Below, piece after piece: positions 1-5,976 of a stretch of DNA of 7,782 nucleotides. Numbering within the stretch: position 1 is the first letter of the stretch; each line of letters starts with the position of its first letter. Under the pieces are notes generated by a model. It worked only from the letters and a program-made list of their open reading frames with translations, was not told the DNA's origin and did not search any database. The DNA is from JAAYCI01 sp964472465 (GTDB lineage Bacteria; Bacillota; Clostridia; Oscillospirales; Ruminococcaceae). A program made the translations under genes and the position numbers. The stretch lies in the NCBI GenBank assembly GCA_964472465.1, contig CAYYLW010000127.1:1-7782 (forward strand). The letters are read 5' to 3'.

Positions 1-1
1 C

Positions 2-550
2 GGCCACATGGAGGCCGTGGGCTACGACCTGTACGTGAAGATGCTGAACGAGGCCGTGGCCATCGCCAAAGGCGAAACCCCCGCGCCAGACAAAGCCGAC
101 GTGCTCATCGACATCACGGTGGACGCCTACATTCCGGATAAGTATATCCCCGACGCCGCCGGCCGCATTGAGGCCTACAAAAAAATTGCCGCCATTGGCG
201 GCACCGAGGATGCCAGCGAGGTATTGGCCGAGCTGGGCGACCGCTATGGCAAGCCCGGCAATGCCGTGGCCGGGCTTGTGGATATTAGCCTGCTGCGCGT
301 CTTGGCAGCCAAACTGGGTTTTTATGACATCATCCAGCAGAAGGATTCCATTCTTCTATACAGCGACAAGCTGGACCTTGCCGCCGCCTACAAGCTGCTG
401 AAAGAGGCGGGCATCCGCACACTGGTAAACGCCTCGGCCAAGCCCTATCTGGCCGCCCGGCTAAAGCCGGGGGATAGGCCTCTGGACATTCTCTCGGGCG
501 TTATAAAAACTTTGGCCGAGTTGTTATTAGAGGAGGAGACTTCCCCGTGA
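2..550 (+). CDS. mfd: Transcription-repair coupling factor Mfd, C-terminal end (5' partial)
   Basis: Mfd is a DNA translocase that removes RNA polymerase stalled at DNA lesions and recruits UvrA for nucleotide excision repair. The reading frame is open from base 2, so only about the last 182 residues of a protein usually near 1,150 residues are present. The visible part starts with GHMEAVGYDLY, which corresponds to the GHME-G-LY segment at the end of the translocase module in known Mfd proteins. It continues through the C-terminal regulatory domain (D7), including the IPDKYIPD and R-E-YKKIA segments and a D-RYGKP segment. The helicase motifs lie outside the window. The ATG at base 8 is an internal methionine, not the start. 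The stop codon (TGA, 548-550) overlaps the GTG start of the following kinase gene, which suggests translational coupling. The family call is firm; only the N-terminal extent is unknown. Confidence 0.93.
   Translation, partial: GHMEAVGYDLYVKMLNEAVAIAKGETPAPDKADVLIDITVDAYIPDKYIPDAAGRIEAYKKIAAIGGTEDASEVLAELGDRYGKPGNAVAGLVDISLLRVLAAKLGFYDIIQQKDSILLYSDKLDLAAAYKLLKEAGIRTLVNASAKPYLAARLKPGDRPLDILSGVIKTLAELLLEEETSP
531..538 (+). promoter_or_regulatory. Ribosome binding site of the histidine kinase gene
   Basis: The sequence AGGAGGAG lies inside the last codons of mfd. Counted from its AGGAG core, it is about 8 bases before the GTG at 547. It supports the GTG start, and hence the 4-base GTGA overlap with mfd, over any later ATG. 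Confidence 0.75.
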
Positions 551-1860
551 ATATCCCCGTTCTCCTACTTTACACCATACAAGCTTTGATTCACGTGGCT
601 TTTTGCGTGTTTCTGGTTTTCCGGTGTTTTGATAACAAGTACCGGTACAGCAGAAAAACAACGATATTACTGGCCGTGATATTTGTCATCCTCTCGGTGC
701 TTTTGATAGAAATATTCCTGGAAAGCCCCTCTCCCTTGCAAGGCTATGCCCTGCCCGTGGCTTTTCTGTGGATGGTTTTGGCCTCCGTTTTCGCCCTGGT
801 GGCCATCCGGGCCAATGTTTTTCTTCTGCTGTTTGTGGTGTCCTTCCTCATGAGCAGCATGCTAAAAACCACCTGTGCGGCTAGAACCATTGCGGCGCTT
901 TCCTTTTTTCCAAAAGGCGAGGTTCCATATATTTTGCTCACCCTGGGCCTTTTATTCTTAACTGTGCCTTTTGTGTGGTTTCTCATCAATCACCTGTACA
1001 AAAAGGTGGTGAACCTGCCCGTGGGCACCTCGCCCTTCCAGTGGTTGTTTGTGTTGCCGCTTGCCTTTTTTCTGATGGACTTGCTCACGGCAGAGTCCAC
1101 CTACATCAGCAAAGGGTATTTGGGCCTGGCCATCCTGCTGCTTTCCAGCCTATGCGCCTATTTTTCCTATGTGGCCATGCTGCAAATGTTTTTAAAAATG
1201 CACGAGAGTTTGCTGGCCAACACCCAGATGCAATTGGCCGAACAGATGGTGAACATACAAAAAGAGCAGTACCAGCACCTGGTGGAGGGAATGGAGAGGA
1301 ACGCGCGCACCGAGCACGATTTCCGCCACCACTTGATTGTGATTAAAAGCCTGGCCGATTCTACCAACCTGCAAGGCTTACAGCAATATCTGGCGGAATA
1401 CGAGCAGGAATATCTGCCGGAAAGCACCGCCCCCCTGTGTAATTTGCACCTGGCAGATGTGCTGCTGCGCCACTATATGGCGCGGGCACAGGCCGCGGGC
1501 ATAGAAATGGAGGCCACCGCTTTCTTCCCCGAAGGTTTTTCCCTGCCGGAACATGACCTGTGCGTGCTGTTTGGCAACCTGCTGGAAAACGCCCTGGAAA
1601 GCTGCCTGCGGCAGACCGAGGGCCGCAAATTCATCGAACTAAAAACCCAGCATATCAGCCAGTACATGCTCTATTTGAAAGTGCGCAACAGCTATTCCGG
1701 CGAAATTGTGCCAAAAGGCGACTTGCTTCTTTCCAGCAAGCGAAGTGGCACCGGGGTGGGCCTTTCCACCATCCGCCACATCGCCCAGCAAAACGGCGGT
1801 AGCTGCGTACTGAGCTACGAAAACGGCGTGTTTACCGCCCGTATTTTGCTCATTTCCTAA
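547..1860 (+). CDS. GHKL-type membrane sensor histidine kinase (AgrC-like), no adjacent response regulator
   Basis: This 437-residue protein has about six or seven hydrophobic membrane segments in residues 5-213, a helical linker at about 215-255, and a cytoplasmic kinase core. The H-box reads RTEHDFRHHL (254-263), with H257 the likely phosphorylated histidine. The N-box is GNLLENALES (343-352), with N344, E347 and N348. An asparagine-type motif, VRNS, is at 379-382, and the G-box GTGVGLSTI is at 401-409. This layout is that of AgrC-like GHKL kinases, which commonly sense peptides or other extracellular signals and act on LytTR-type regulators. The ligand cannot be told from the sequence. The gene starts with GTG, overlaps mfd by 4 bp, and ends about 50 bases before a strong terminator. 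No response regulator lies next to it, so its partner must be encoded elsewhere. All catalytic boxes look intact. Confidence 0.9.
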   Translation: MNIPVLLLYTIQALIHVAFCVFLVFRCFDNKYRYSRKTTILLAVIFVILSVLLIEIFLESPSPLQGYALPVAFLWMVLASVFALVAIRANVFLLLFVVSFLMSSMLKTTCAARTIAALSFFPKGEVPYILLTLGLLFLTVPFVWFLINHLYKKVVNLPVGTSPFQWLFVLPLAFFLMDLLTAESTYISKGYLGLAILLLSSLCAYFSYVAMLQMFLKMHESLLANTQMQLAEQMVNIQKEQYQHLVEGMERNARTEHDFRHHLIVIKSLADSTNLQGLQQYLAEYEQEYLPESTAPLCNLHLADVLLRHYMARAQAAGIEMEATAFFPEGFSLPEHDLCVLFGNLLENALESCLRQTEGRKFIELKTQHISQYMLYLKVRNSYSGEIVPKGDLLLSSKRSGTGVGLSTIRHIAQQNGGSCVLSYENGVFTARILLIS

Positions 1861-1911
1861 GGGGCCAAAAAACACAACATACCCTAGGCATTCCGCTGGG
1901 GCACGCTTACT

Positions 1912-1968
1912 AAGAAGAACCCCAAACCGGGCTGGGTGGCTAGCACGGGTTTGGGGTTCTTCTTTTTT
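1912..1968 (+). terminator. Strong intrinsic terminator, probably bidirectional, between convergent genes
   Basis: Left arm 1912-1928 (AAGAAGAACCCCAAACC) pairs perfectly over 17 bp with right arm 1948-1964. The 19-base loop contains a short GCT/AGC inner pair. A run of six T follows at 1963-1968, so it ends the mfd-kinase transcript. Read on the minus strand, it begins 18 bases after the stop of the surface-protein gene. The A-rich foot of the stem then gives a TTCTTCTT end, so it can also serve that gene. Confidence 0.88.
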
Positions 1969-1982
1969 ACTAAAAATCCAGC

Positions 1983-4508
1983 TTATTCATCGTATGCCTT
2001 GCGCTTCTTTTTCACAATGGCCACCGCTGCCAACATGGCAAACACACCGCCTAGCACCAGCCAAATGGCCTGGGTGCCATCATCCCCCGTTTGGGGAGAT
2101 TTGGGCGTGGTGGCTGGCGTGGTGGCTGGCGTGGTGCCTGGTGTACCCGCTGGCGTACCGGAGGAGCTAGAGGTACCGCCCCCCACCGCGCCAGGCCGCG
2201 TCTCCGTTACCGGCGGCTGCACACCGGGCAGAATATCCGAAGGTGTGTTCAGAGCGTTTTGGGGGAAGGTGGCCGACAAGACAAAGGTGGAGTTGTGCGT
2301 AAGGGGGAACACCACGTAATTATCGCCCTGCAATTCCGTGGGCACCGTTTTAGAAACAGGCTCTCCGTTCTCAAACCAAGTGACGAAAATATTCTTGGCG
2401 CCATTTTGGTATTTAGCCAAGAGATACTCGGTGTACACGCGGATATAGGCCGTGCCGGGCAGTTCCCCATTGTCCGGAAAATCCATCACAAACACGGTTT
2501 CCTCGCTCTCATAGCCATACATACTGCCATCCGTCGTGTAATTGCTCACATCCAAATTGATGTCCTTACACTTGGCCGGGTCAATATCCGTGCCCCTAAA
2601 CAGCCACATCATCCCATCTTTTTGGAACAGTAGGGTTTTGTCCTGCCCCGCTATGGCGCTGAACAAAGACGAGGACGCGGTGCTGTTGTAGCTATAATCC
2701 ACCACGGCCATGCCGCCGGCGGGCATGGCGTTTATTTTATCCAGCAGGGCGGGGTCGTGGGTGGTGGAAATCACCTCCACTTTGTTCTCGTTTTGTACGG
2801 TGAGTTTCCCGTTAACCGGAACTTTCACCAAAGCATCCATATTGGCGTAATCCACCAGTTCTGTAATGGTCTCCATATCATAGGGGGCCGAGTACGTGCT
2901 AATATTATCCGCTCCGTCTACAAGGCTAACAGATGTGATTTGATATTCCCTGGCCAAAAATGTGGGATCAATTGGAAAACCAACCACGTGTTTTCCTGTT
3001 TTCATTTGCTGCTCGCTACTTTGCGCATACCAATACAAGTATCTTGTCCCCTTGCGGCCGTTGCCCATGTTGTACCGTAACCCCACATGGATCCCACTGA
3101 TTCCGCTGTCCTCCTCCACAAAATCCAGTTCTACTTTTAAAAGGCCTGGCGCTTGCAATTCAGGCGTTGCTACAGCAACACTATTCAGAACAGGCGAAAC
3201 CAAGTCATTTACCTGTGAAGAGGTAACCGTTAGCAGTCCCTCGCATGGAATTTTTACCAAATAATCCCCATCGCTGTCATTCACCAGTTCTGTGATGACA
3301 TCTTCCTCTGTATGGGCAGAATAAACGGTAAGGTTTGCCACAGCGTCACTCACAACGATAGATGATATCTGGTATTCCGCCATAACAAAACTTCCGCCCA
3401 GCACAAATTCCACTGTATACTTACCTGTCCTCAAAGGTGTCTGGCCTTCGTTTGTGGCAGACCAATACACATATCTTGTTTCAGTACGGCCATTGCTCAG
3501 GCGATACCGTAGACCCACATGAATATCACTAACCCCGCTGCCATCCTCCACCAAATCCAGCTCCACCTGCAAGGTGCCGGGGCTGCTCACCTGGGGGGTA
3601 AGCACCTTCACGCTTTTAAGCGTAGGCGAAACCAAATCATTAACCTGTGACGAAGTGACTACCAGTTTTCCCACACATGGGATTTTTACCAAGTGATCCA
3701 TATCACTATAATCCACCAGTTCAGTGATGACGCCCCCCTCCAAAGGGGCAGAATAGCTTGCATGGTTTATCATGGCGTCAACCATGGTGATAGATGATAT
3801 CTGGTATTCCGTCATAACAAAACTTCCGTCCAGCACAAATTCCACCGTATTCTTACCTGTCATCAAAGGCGTCTGGCCTCCGTTTGTGGCATACCAATAT
3901 ACATATCTTGTTTCAGTACGGCCATTGCTCAGGCGATACTGTAGACCCACATGAATATCACTAACGCCATTGCCATCCTCCACCAAATCCAGCTCCACCC
4001 GCAAGGTGCCGGGGCTGCTCACACGGGGGGTAAGCACCTTCACGCTCTTCAAAACGGGCGCGGTGGTGTCCCCCAGCGCCATGGGCGAAGGGGCGGCGGC
4101 CAAAAGGCCATTTTCCGGCAGGCTGTCATCTTCAGGGCCGTTTTCCTCGCCGCTTTGCGTCGGCTGGCTTTGGCCTGCGCCGCTGCCACTGTTTACACCG
4201 CTTTGCGGCAAGCTGGAAACCGCACTGCCACCACTAGAATTGCTCTGTGGCAGGCTGGAAATTTCACTCCCGCCCTGGATGCCGCTCTGCGGCAGGCTGG
4301 AAGCCACGCTTTCCACGCCTGGAACACTTTCTTGCGGCAAACCAGACGCTCCATTGCTCGCCTCAGCCCCTTCTGCCGCCAGCGGGGTGGACGCCGAAAG
4401 GGAATCTGCATGATTCCCCTCTTGCGCCACCACCGGCAAAGCCATGAACCCCACCATGAGAAGCGCTGCCAAAAATCCGACGATCCAACGCTTTGTAAAA
4501 CCCTTCAT
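1983..4508 (-). CDS. Exported, SPQTG-anchored modular surface protein
   Basis: This is an 841-residue protein predicted to be attached to peptidoglycan by a sortase. A signal peptide spans residues 1-28 (K/R at 2-7, hydrophobic core, likely cut after VVA). Residues 55-111 are a Ser/Gly-rich tandem repeat with LPQ(S/E) motifs. Three modules of 144 residues start at P151, P295 and P439, each opening with P-L-SV-V-TP and containing SGVSDIHVGLRYRLSNGR-like strands. They look like Ig-like beta-sandwiches related to those in Gram-positive surface proteins. Residues about 576-748 form another beta-rich domain (DKTLLFQKDG, ELPGTAYIR, FPLTHNSTFVLS). A Gly/Ser/Thr/Pro-rich spacer (767-803) precedes SPQTG (804-808), a membrane span (814-832) and the tail KKKRK. 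An AGGAGG site lies 7 bases before the ATG. The ligand or role is unknown: adhesion is plausible, and no enzymatic motif was seen. Confidence 0.87.
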   Translation of the reverse strand: MKGFTKRWIVGFLAALLMVGFMALPVVAQEGNHADSLSASTPLAAEGAEASNGASGLPQESVPGVESVASSLPQSGIQGGSEISSLPQSNSSGGSAVSSLPQSGVNSGSGAGQSQPTQSGEENGPEDDSLPENGLLAAAPSPMALGDTTAPVLKSVKVLTPRVSSPGTLRVELDLVEDGNGVSDIHVGLQYRLSNGRTETRYVYWYATNGGQTPLMTGKNTVEFVLDGSFVMTEYQISSITMVDAMINHASYSAPLEGGVITELVDYSDMDHLVKIPCVGKLVVTSSQVNDLVSPTLKSVKVLTPQVSSPGTLQVELDLVEDGSGVSDIHVGLRYRLSNGRTETRYVYWSATNEGQTPLRTGKYTVEFVLGGSFVMAEYQISSIVVSDAVANLTVYSAHTEEDVITELVNDSDGDYLVKIPCEGLLTVTSSQVNDLVSPVLNSVAVATPELQAPGLLKVELDFVEEDSGISGIHVGLRYNMGNGRKGTRYLYWYAQSSEQQMKTGKHVVGFPIDPTFLAREYQITSVSLVDGADNISTYSAPYDMETITELVDYANMDALVKVPVNGKLTVQNENKVEVISTTHDPALLDKINAMPAGGMAVVDYSYNSTASSSLFSAIAGQDKTLLFQKDGMMWLFRGTDIDPAKCKDINLDVSNYTTDGSMYGYESEETVFVMDFPDNGELPGTAYIRVYTEYLLAKYQNGAKNIFVTWFENGEPVSKTVPTELQGDNYVVFPLTHNSTFVLSATFPQNALNTPSDILPGVQPPVTETRPGAVGGGTSSSSGTPAGTPGTTPATTPATTPKSPQTGDDGTQAIWLVLGGVFAMLAAVAIVKKKRKAYDE
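1986..2099 (-). other. Cell-wall sorting signal (SPQTG) of the surface protein
   Basis: Codons 804-841 encode SPQTG, a short polar stretch (DDGTQ), a 19-residue hydrophobic span and a basic tail KKKRKAYDE. This is the three-part layout of a sortase substrate. The motif departs from LPXTG at position 1. SPxTG and PPxTG motifs are known substrates of the class B sortase of Clostridioides difficile, so a class B enzyme is the likely processing partner. That link is an inference from motif type. Confidence 0.85.
2104..2139 (-). repeat. Three 12-bp tandem units encoding the Thr/Pro wall spacer
   Basis: The plus-strand unit GGCGTGGTGGCT occurs at 2104-2115 and 2116-2127, with a third copy differing by one base at 2128-2139. 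It encodes the repeated TPAT spacer just before the sorting signal. Such spacers let surface proteins cross the cell wall, and tandem units like this can vary in number between strains. Confidence 0.8.
2784..4058 (-). repeat. Three tandem 432-bp units encoding 144-residue modules
   Basis: In coding order the units are 4058-3627, 3626-3195 and 3194 to about 2784 (the last is slightly shorter or blends into the next domain). The spacing of the first two is exactly 432 bp without indels. Units 1 and 2 are nearly identical at the DNA level over the first part of the module: the 60 bases 3901-3960 and 3469-3528 differ at one position. They are much less alike over the last third, for example 3661-3720 against 3229-3288. 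Unit 3 is clearly related but older or faster evolving. The pattern suggests duplication followed by partial gene conversion or uneven selection. Confidence 0.9.
4176..4346 (-). repeat. 42-bp tandem repeat encoding SSLPQSG-type motifs
   Basis: Three 42-bp units (4301-4260, 4259-4218 and 4217-4176 in coding order) encode 14-residue repeats that begin SSLPQSG, SSLPQSN and SSLPQSG. A degenerate 45-bp copy (4346-4302) encodes SGLPQES. The plus-strand core CTGCGGCAGGCTGGAA recurs with few changes. The repeats sit right after the signal peptide and before the first folded module, so they probably form a flexible N-terminal stalk. Confidence 0.85.
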
Positions 4509-4515
4509 GCCCGTT

Positions 4516-4521
4516 CCTCCT
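4516..4521 (-). promoter_or_regulatory. Ribosome binding site of the surface-protein gene
   Basis: A perfect AGGAGG on the minus strand lies 7 bases upstream of the ATG at 4508. It confirms the start that gives the full signal peptide. Confidence 0.88.
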
Positions 4522-4533
4522 GTTTTCTATTCT

Positions 4534-4548
4534 ATGGCGTCTTGCCAT
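4534..4548 (-). promoter_or_regulatory. Small hairpin in the 5' leader of the surface-protein mRNA
   Basis: On the minus strand ATGGC and GCCAT pair around the 5-base loop AAGAC, about 12 bases upstream of the AGGAGG site. It could affect translation or mRNA stability, but a 5-bp stem can also occur by chance. No known riboswitch pattern was recognised in this leader of roughly 80 bases. Confidence 0.3.
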
Positions 4549-4593
4549 TGCCACATATCTTTCTGCATAGATACCCAGTTTATATATGGCACT

Positions 4594-4621
4594 ATTATAC
4601 TTGTTTTTGTTGAAATGTAAA
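4594..4621 (-). promoter_or_regulatory. Sigma-A-type promoter of the surface-protein gene
   Basis: Read on the minus strand, TTTACA (4621-4616, five of six matches to TTGACA) and TATAAT (4599-4594, a perfect match) are separated by 16 bases. Transcription would start near 4587, giving a leader of about 80 bases. The gene therefore appears to be transcribed on its own, separately from the DUF362 gene upstream, which has its own terminator. Confidence 0.75.
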
Positions 4622-4700
4622 GTGCTTTGTATCAAAAAATACTGCCTCTTTCTCCTTGCCTGCGGTAAACCGGGCACCCGTTACCGCTATTCCGCCCCGC

Positions 4701-4739
4701 AAAACAGCCCCAAACCGGAGACATTCTCCCGTTTGGGGC
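4701..4739 (-). terminator. Intrinsic terminator after the DUF362 gene
   Basis: GCCCCAAAC (4707-4715) pairs with GTTTGGGGC (4731-4739). Beyond a single C-C mismatch, four more pairs form (4717-4720 with 4726-4729) around a 5-base loop. In the minus direction the stem starts 34 bases after the DUF362 stop and is followed by TGTTTT. The plus-strand side is followed by a T-rich but interrupted tract. The core CCCCAAACCGG is shared with the terminator at 1912-1968. Confidence 0.75.
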
Positions 4740-4773
4740 CTTCACTTTCCACTTTTAACTTTCCTTTTTCAAC

Positions 4774-5883
4774 TTATTTCACCGTAATCAGCTCATACTC
4801 TCCGCTACCTAGGCCCATTTTTTCGGCGTGGCGAATCTGGTCTCGCCAATCGGTCACATCGTGGATGTCATGAAAATGGTCCCCGGTGTGGTTTTGGGCG
4901 TCGGCTAAGGCACTACCTGGCAGGGCGGGGGCGTCGTTCACCGCGTCAATGCAGGCACGGTCCAGGGCCACCGGGTCGAACGAGGCGAAAATTCCAATGT
5001 CCGGCACCACGGCGGTATCATTTTCGGCATGGCAATCGCAATAGGGCGACACCTGGTTCACCACGCTCACATGGAAATGGGGCCGCCCGGCCAGCACGGC
5101 TTTGGCATACTCCACCATTTTTTCGTCCACCAGGCGGGGGCCGCTATCGGTAGCATTGGAGATGGCATGGAAGGAGCACACCGCAATGCAGCGCCCACAG
5201 CCTACGCATTTGGCGTGGTCTATATGGGCCTTTTTGTTTTCGTCATATTGAATGGCGTCCTGCGCGCAGAAATGGAAGCAACGCCCGCAGGCCCGGCACT
5301 CGGCGCTGATGTCAGGCTTGCCGTCGTTGTGCATTTGCATTTTGCCCGCACGGCTGCCGCAGCCCATGCCAATGTTCTTGATGGCCCCGCCAAAACCCGT
5401 CAGTTCATGTCCTTTGAAATGGTTGAGGGACACAAAAATGTCGGCGTCCATAATCGCTTGGCCGATGCGTGCGGTCTTGAAATGTACCCCGCCCTCCACG
5501 GGCACCTCCACATCGTCGCCGCCTTTCAGCCCGTCTGCAATGATGACATGGCAACTGGTGCTGAGGGGGGAAAAACCGTTTTCTGCCGCCGCGCCCAAAT
5601 GGTCCAGGGCGTTGCCCCGCCGCCCCACATACAGGGTGTTACAATCGGTGAGGAAGGGCCTGCCCCCCAGGGCCAAAATGCGGTCTGCCAGGGTTTTGGC
5701 AAAGTTTGGGCGTAGGAAAGAGAGGTTGCCGGGCTCCCCAAAATGGATTTTGATGGCCGTGAACTTGCCGGAGAAATCGATCTGTTCTATTCCTGCTTTT
5801 AGCAGCAGCTTGTCCAGCTTATCGAGTAAGCTCACCCCCGGGGTGCAGCGCATATCGGTAAAAAACACCTTCGATTTACTCAT
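4774..5883 (-). CDS. DUF362 domain protein with two 4Fe-4S ferredoxin motifs
   Basis: This 369-residue, probably cytoplasmic protein has the DUF362 core split by a ferredoxin insert. DUF362 signatures include TDCNTLY (79-85), the strongly conserved stretch SLNHFKGHELTGFGGAIKN (152-170), and FDPVALDRACIDAV (302-315). Two cysteine clusters, C196/C199/C202/C206 and C226/C229/C232/C236, each follow CxxCxxCxxxC and should bind two 4Fe-4S clusters. The proline that usually follows the last cysteine is replaced by Ala or Ser. A further YCDCH (281-285) adds two cysteines and a histidine. No signal peptide or membrane span is seen. The biochemical role of this family is not established to my knowledge; electron transfer or a redox-linked reaction is the natural guess. 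AAAGGAG lies 6 bases before the ATG. The SpoIID-domain gene lies 93 bases upstream without a clear terminator between, so the two may share a transcript. Confidence 0.9.
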   Translation of the reverse strand: MSKSKVFFTDMRCTPGVSLLDKLDKLLLKAGIEQIDFSGKFTAIKIHFGEPGNLSFLRPNFAKTLADRILALGGRPFLTDCNTLYVGRRGNALDHLGAAAENGFSPLSTSCHVIIADGLKGGDDVEVPVEGGVHFKTARIGQAIMDADIFVSLNHFKGHELTGFGGAIKNIGMGCGSRAGKMQMHNDGKPDISAECRACGRCFHFCAQDAIQYDENKKAHIDHAKCVGCGRCIAVCSFHAISNATDSGPRLVDEKMVEYAKAVLAGRPHFHVSVVNQVSPYCDCHAENDTAVVPDIGIFASFDPVALDRACIDAVNDAPALPGSALADAQNHTGDHFHDIHDVTDWRDQIRHAEKMGLGSGEYELITVK

Positions 5884-5889
5884 CTCTGT

Positions 5890-5896
5890 CTCCTTT
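5890..5896 (-). promoter_or_regulatory. Ribosome binding site of the DUF362 gene
   Basis: AAAGGAG on the minus strand lies 6 bases before the ATG at 5883. It supports this start, which also gives a protein beginning directly with the family's first conserved strand. Confidence 0.8.
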
Positions 5897-5944
5897 GATC
5901 TTTACTCTACTTTAATATAAGCGCCTGGCGTCCTGTATTTTTGT

Positions 5945-5961
5945 GCACCACCCCTTGGTGC
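5945..5961 (-). other. Hairpin in the gap between the SpoIID-domain gene and the DUF362 gene
   Basis: GCACCA (5945-5950) and TGGTGC (5956-5961) form a 6-bp stem with a 5-base loop, 16 bases after the stop of the SpoIID-domain gene. On the minus strand it is followed by ACAAAAATAC rather than a T run, so it does not look like an intrinsic terminator. It may be an mRNA processing or stability element, or chance. A TATATT at 5919-5914 could be a -10 box for the DUF362 gene, but no convincing -35 box precedes it. Confidence 0.35.
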
Positions 5962-5976
5962 CGCCCTATTCTTGCG

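Noticed and set aside
2085..2096. Palindrome CCCCGTTTGGGG resembling the terminator core
   Set aside because: It lies inside the codons for SPQTG, has only a 4-bp stem with no T run, and is explained by the coding sequence.
2104..4346. Short tandem repeats considered as a CRISPR array or direct-repeat origin
   Set aside because: All units are in frame within one gene, have no unique spacers, and encode low-complexity protein segments.
3951..4613. A 220-codon plus-strand open frame with tandem repeats
   Set aside because: Its repeats are the antisense image of the 42-bp units encoding the LPQSG stalk, and it runs through the promoter of the surface-protein gene.
5029..5715. A 228-codon plus-strand open frame
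   Set aside because: It is antisense to the DUF362 gene, whose motifs are unmistakable. The plus-strand product shows no coherent domain.
5945..5961. Hairpin considered as a terminator for the SpoIID-domain gene
   Set aside because: The minus-strand side is followed by an A-rich tract rather than T residues, and the stem is only 6 bp.
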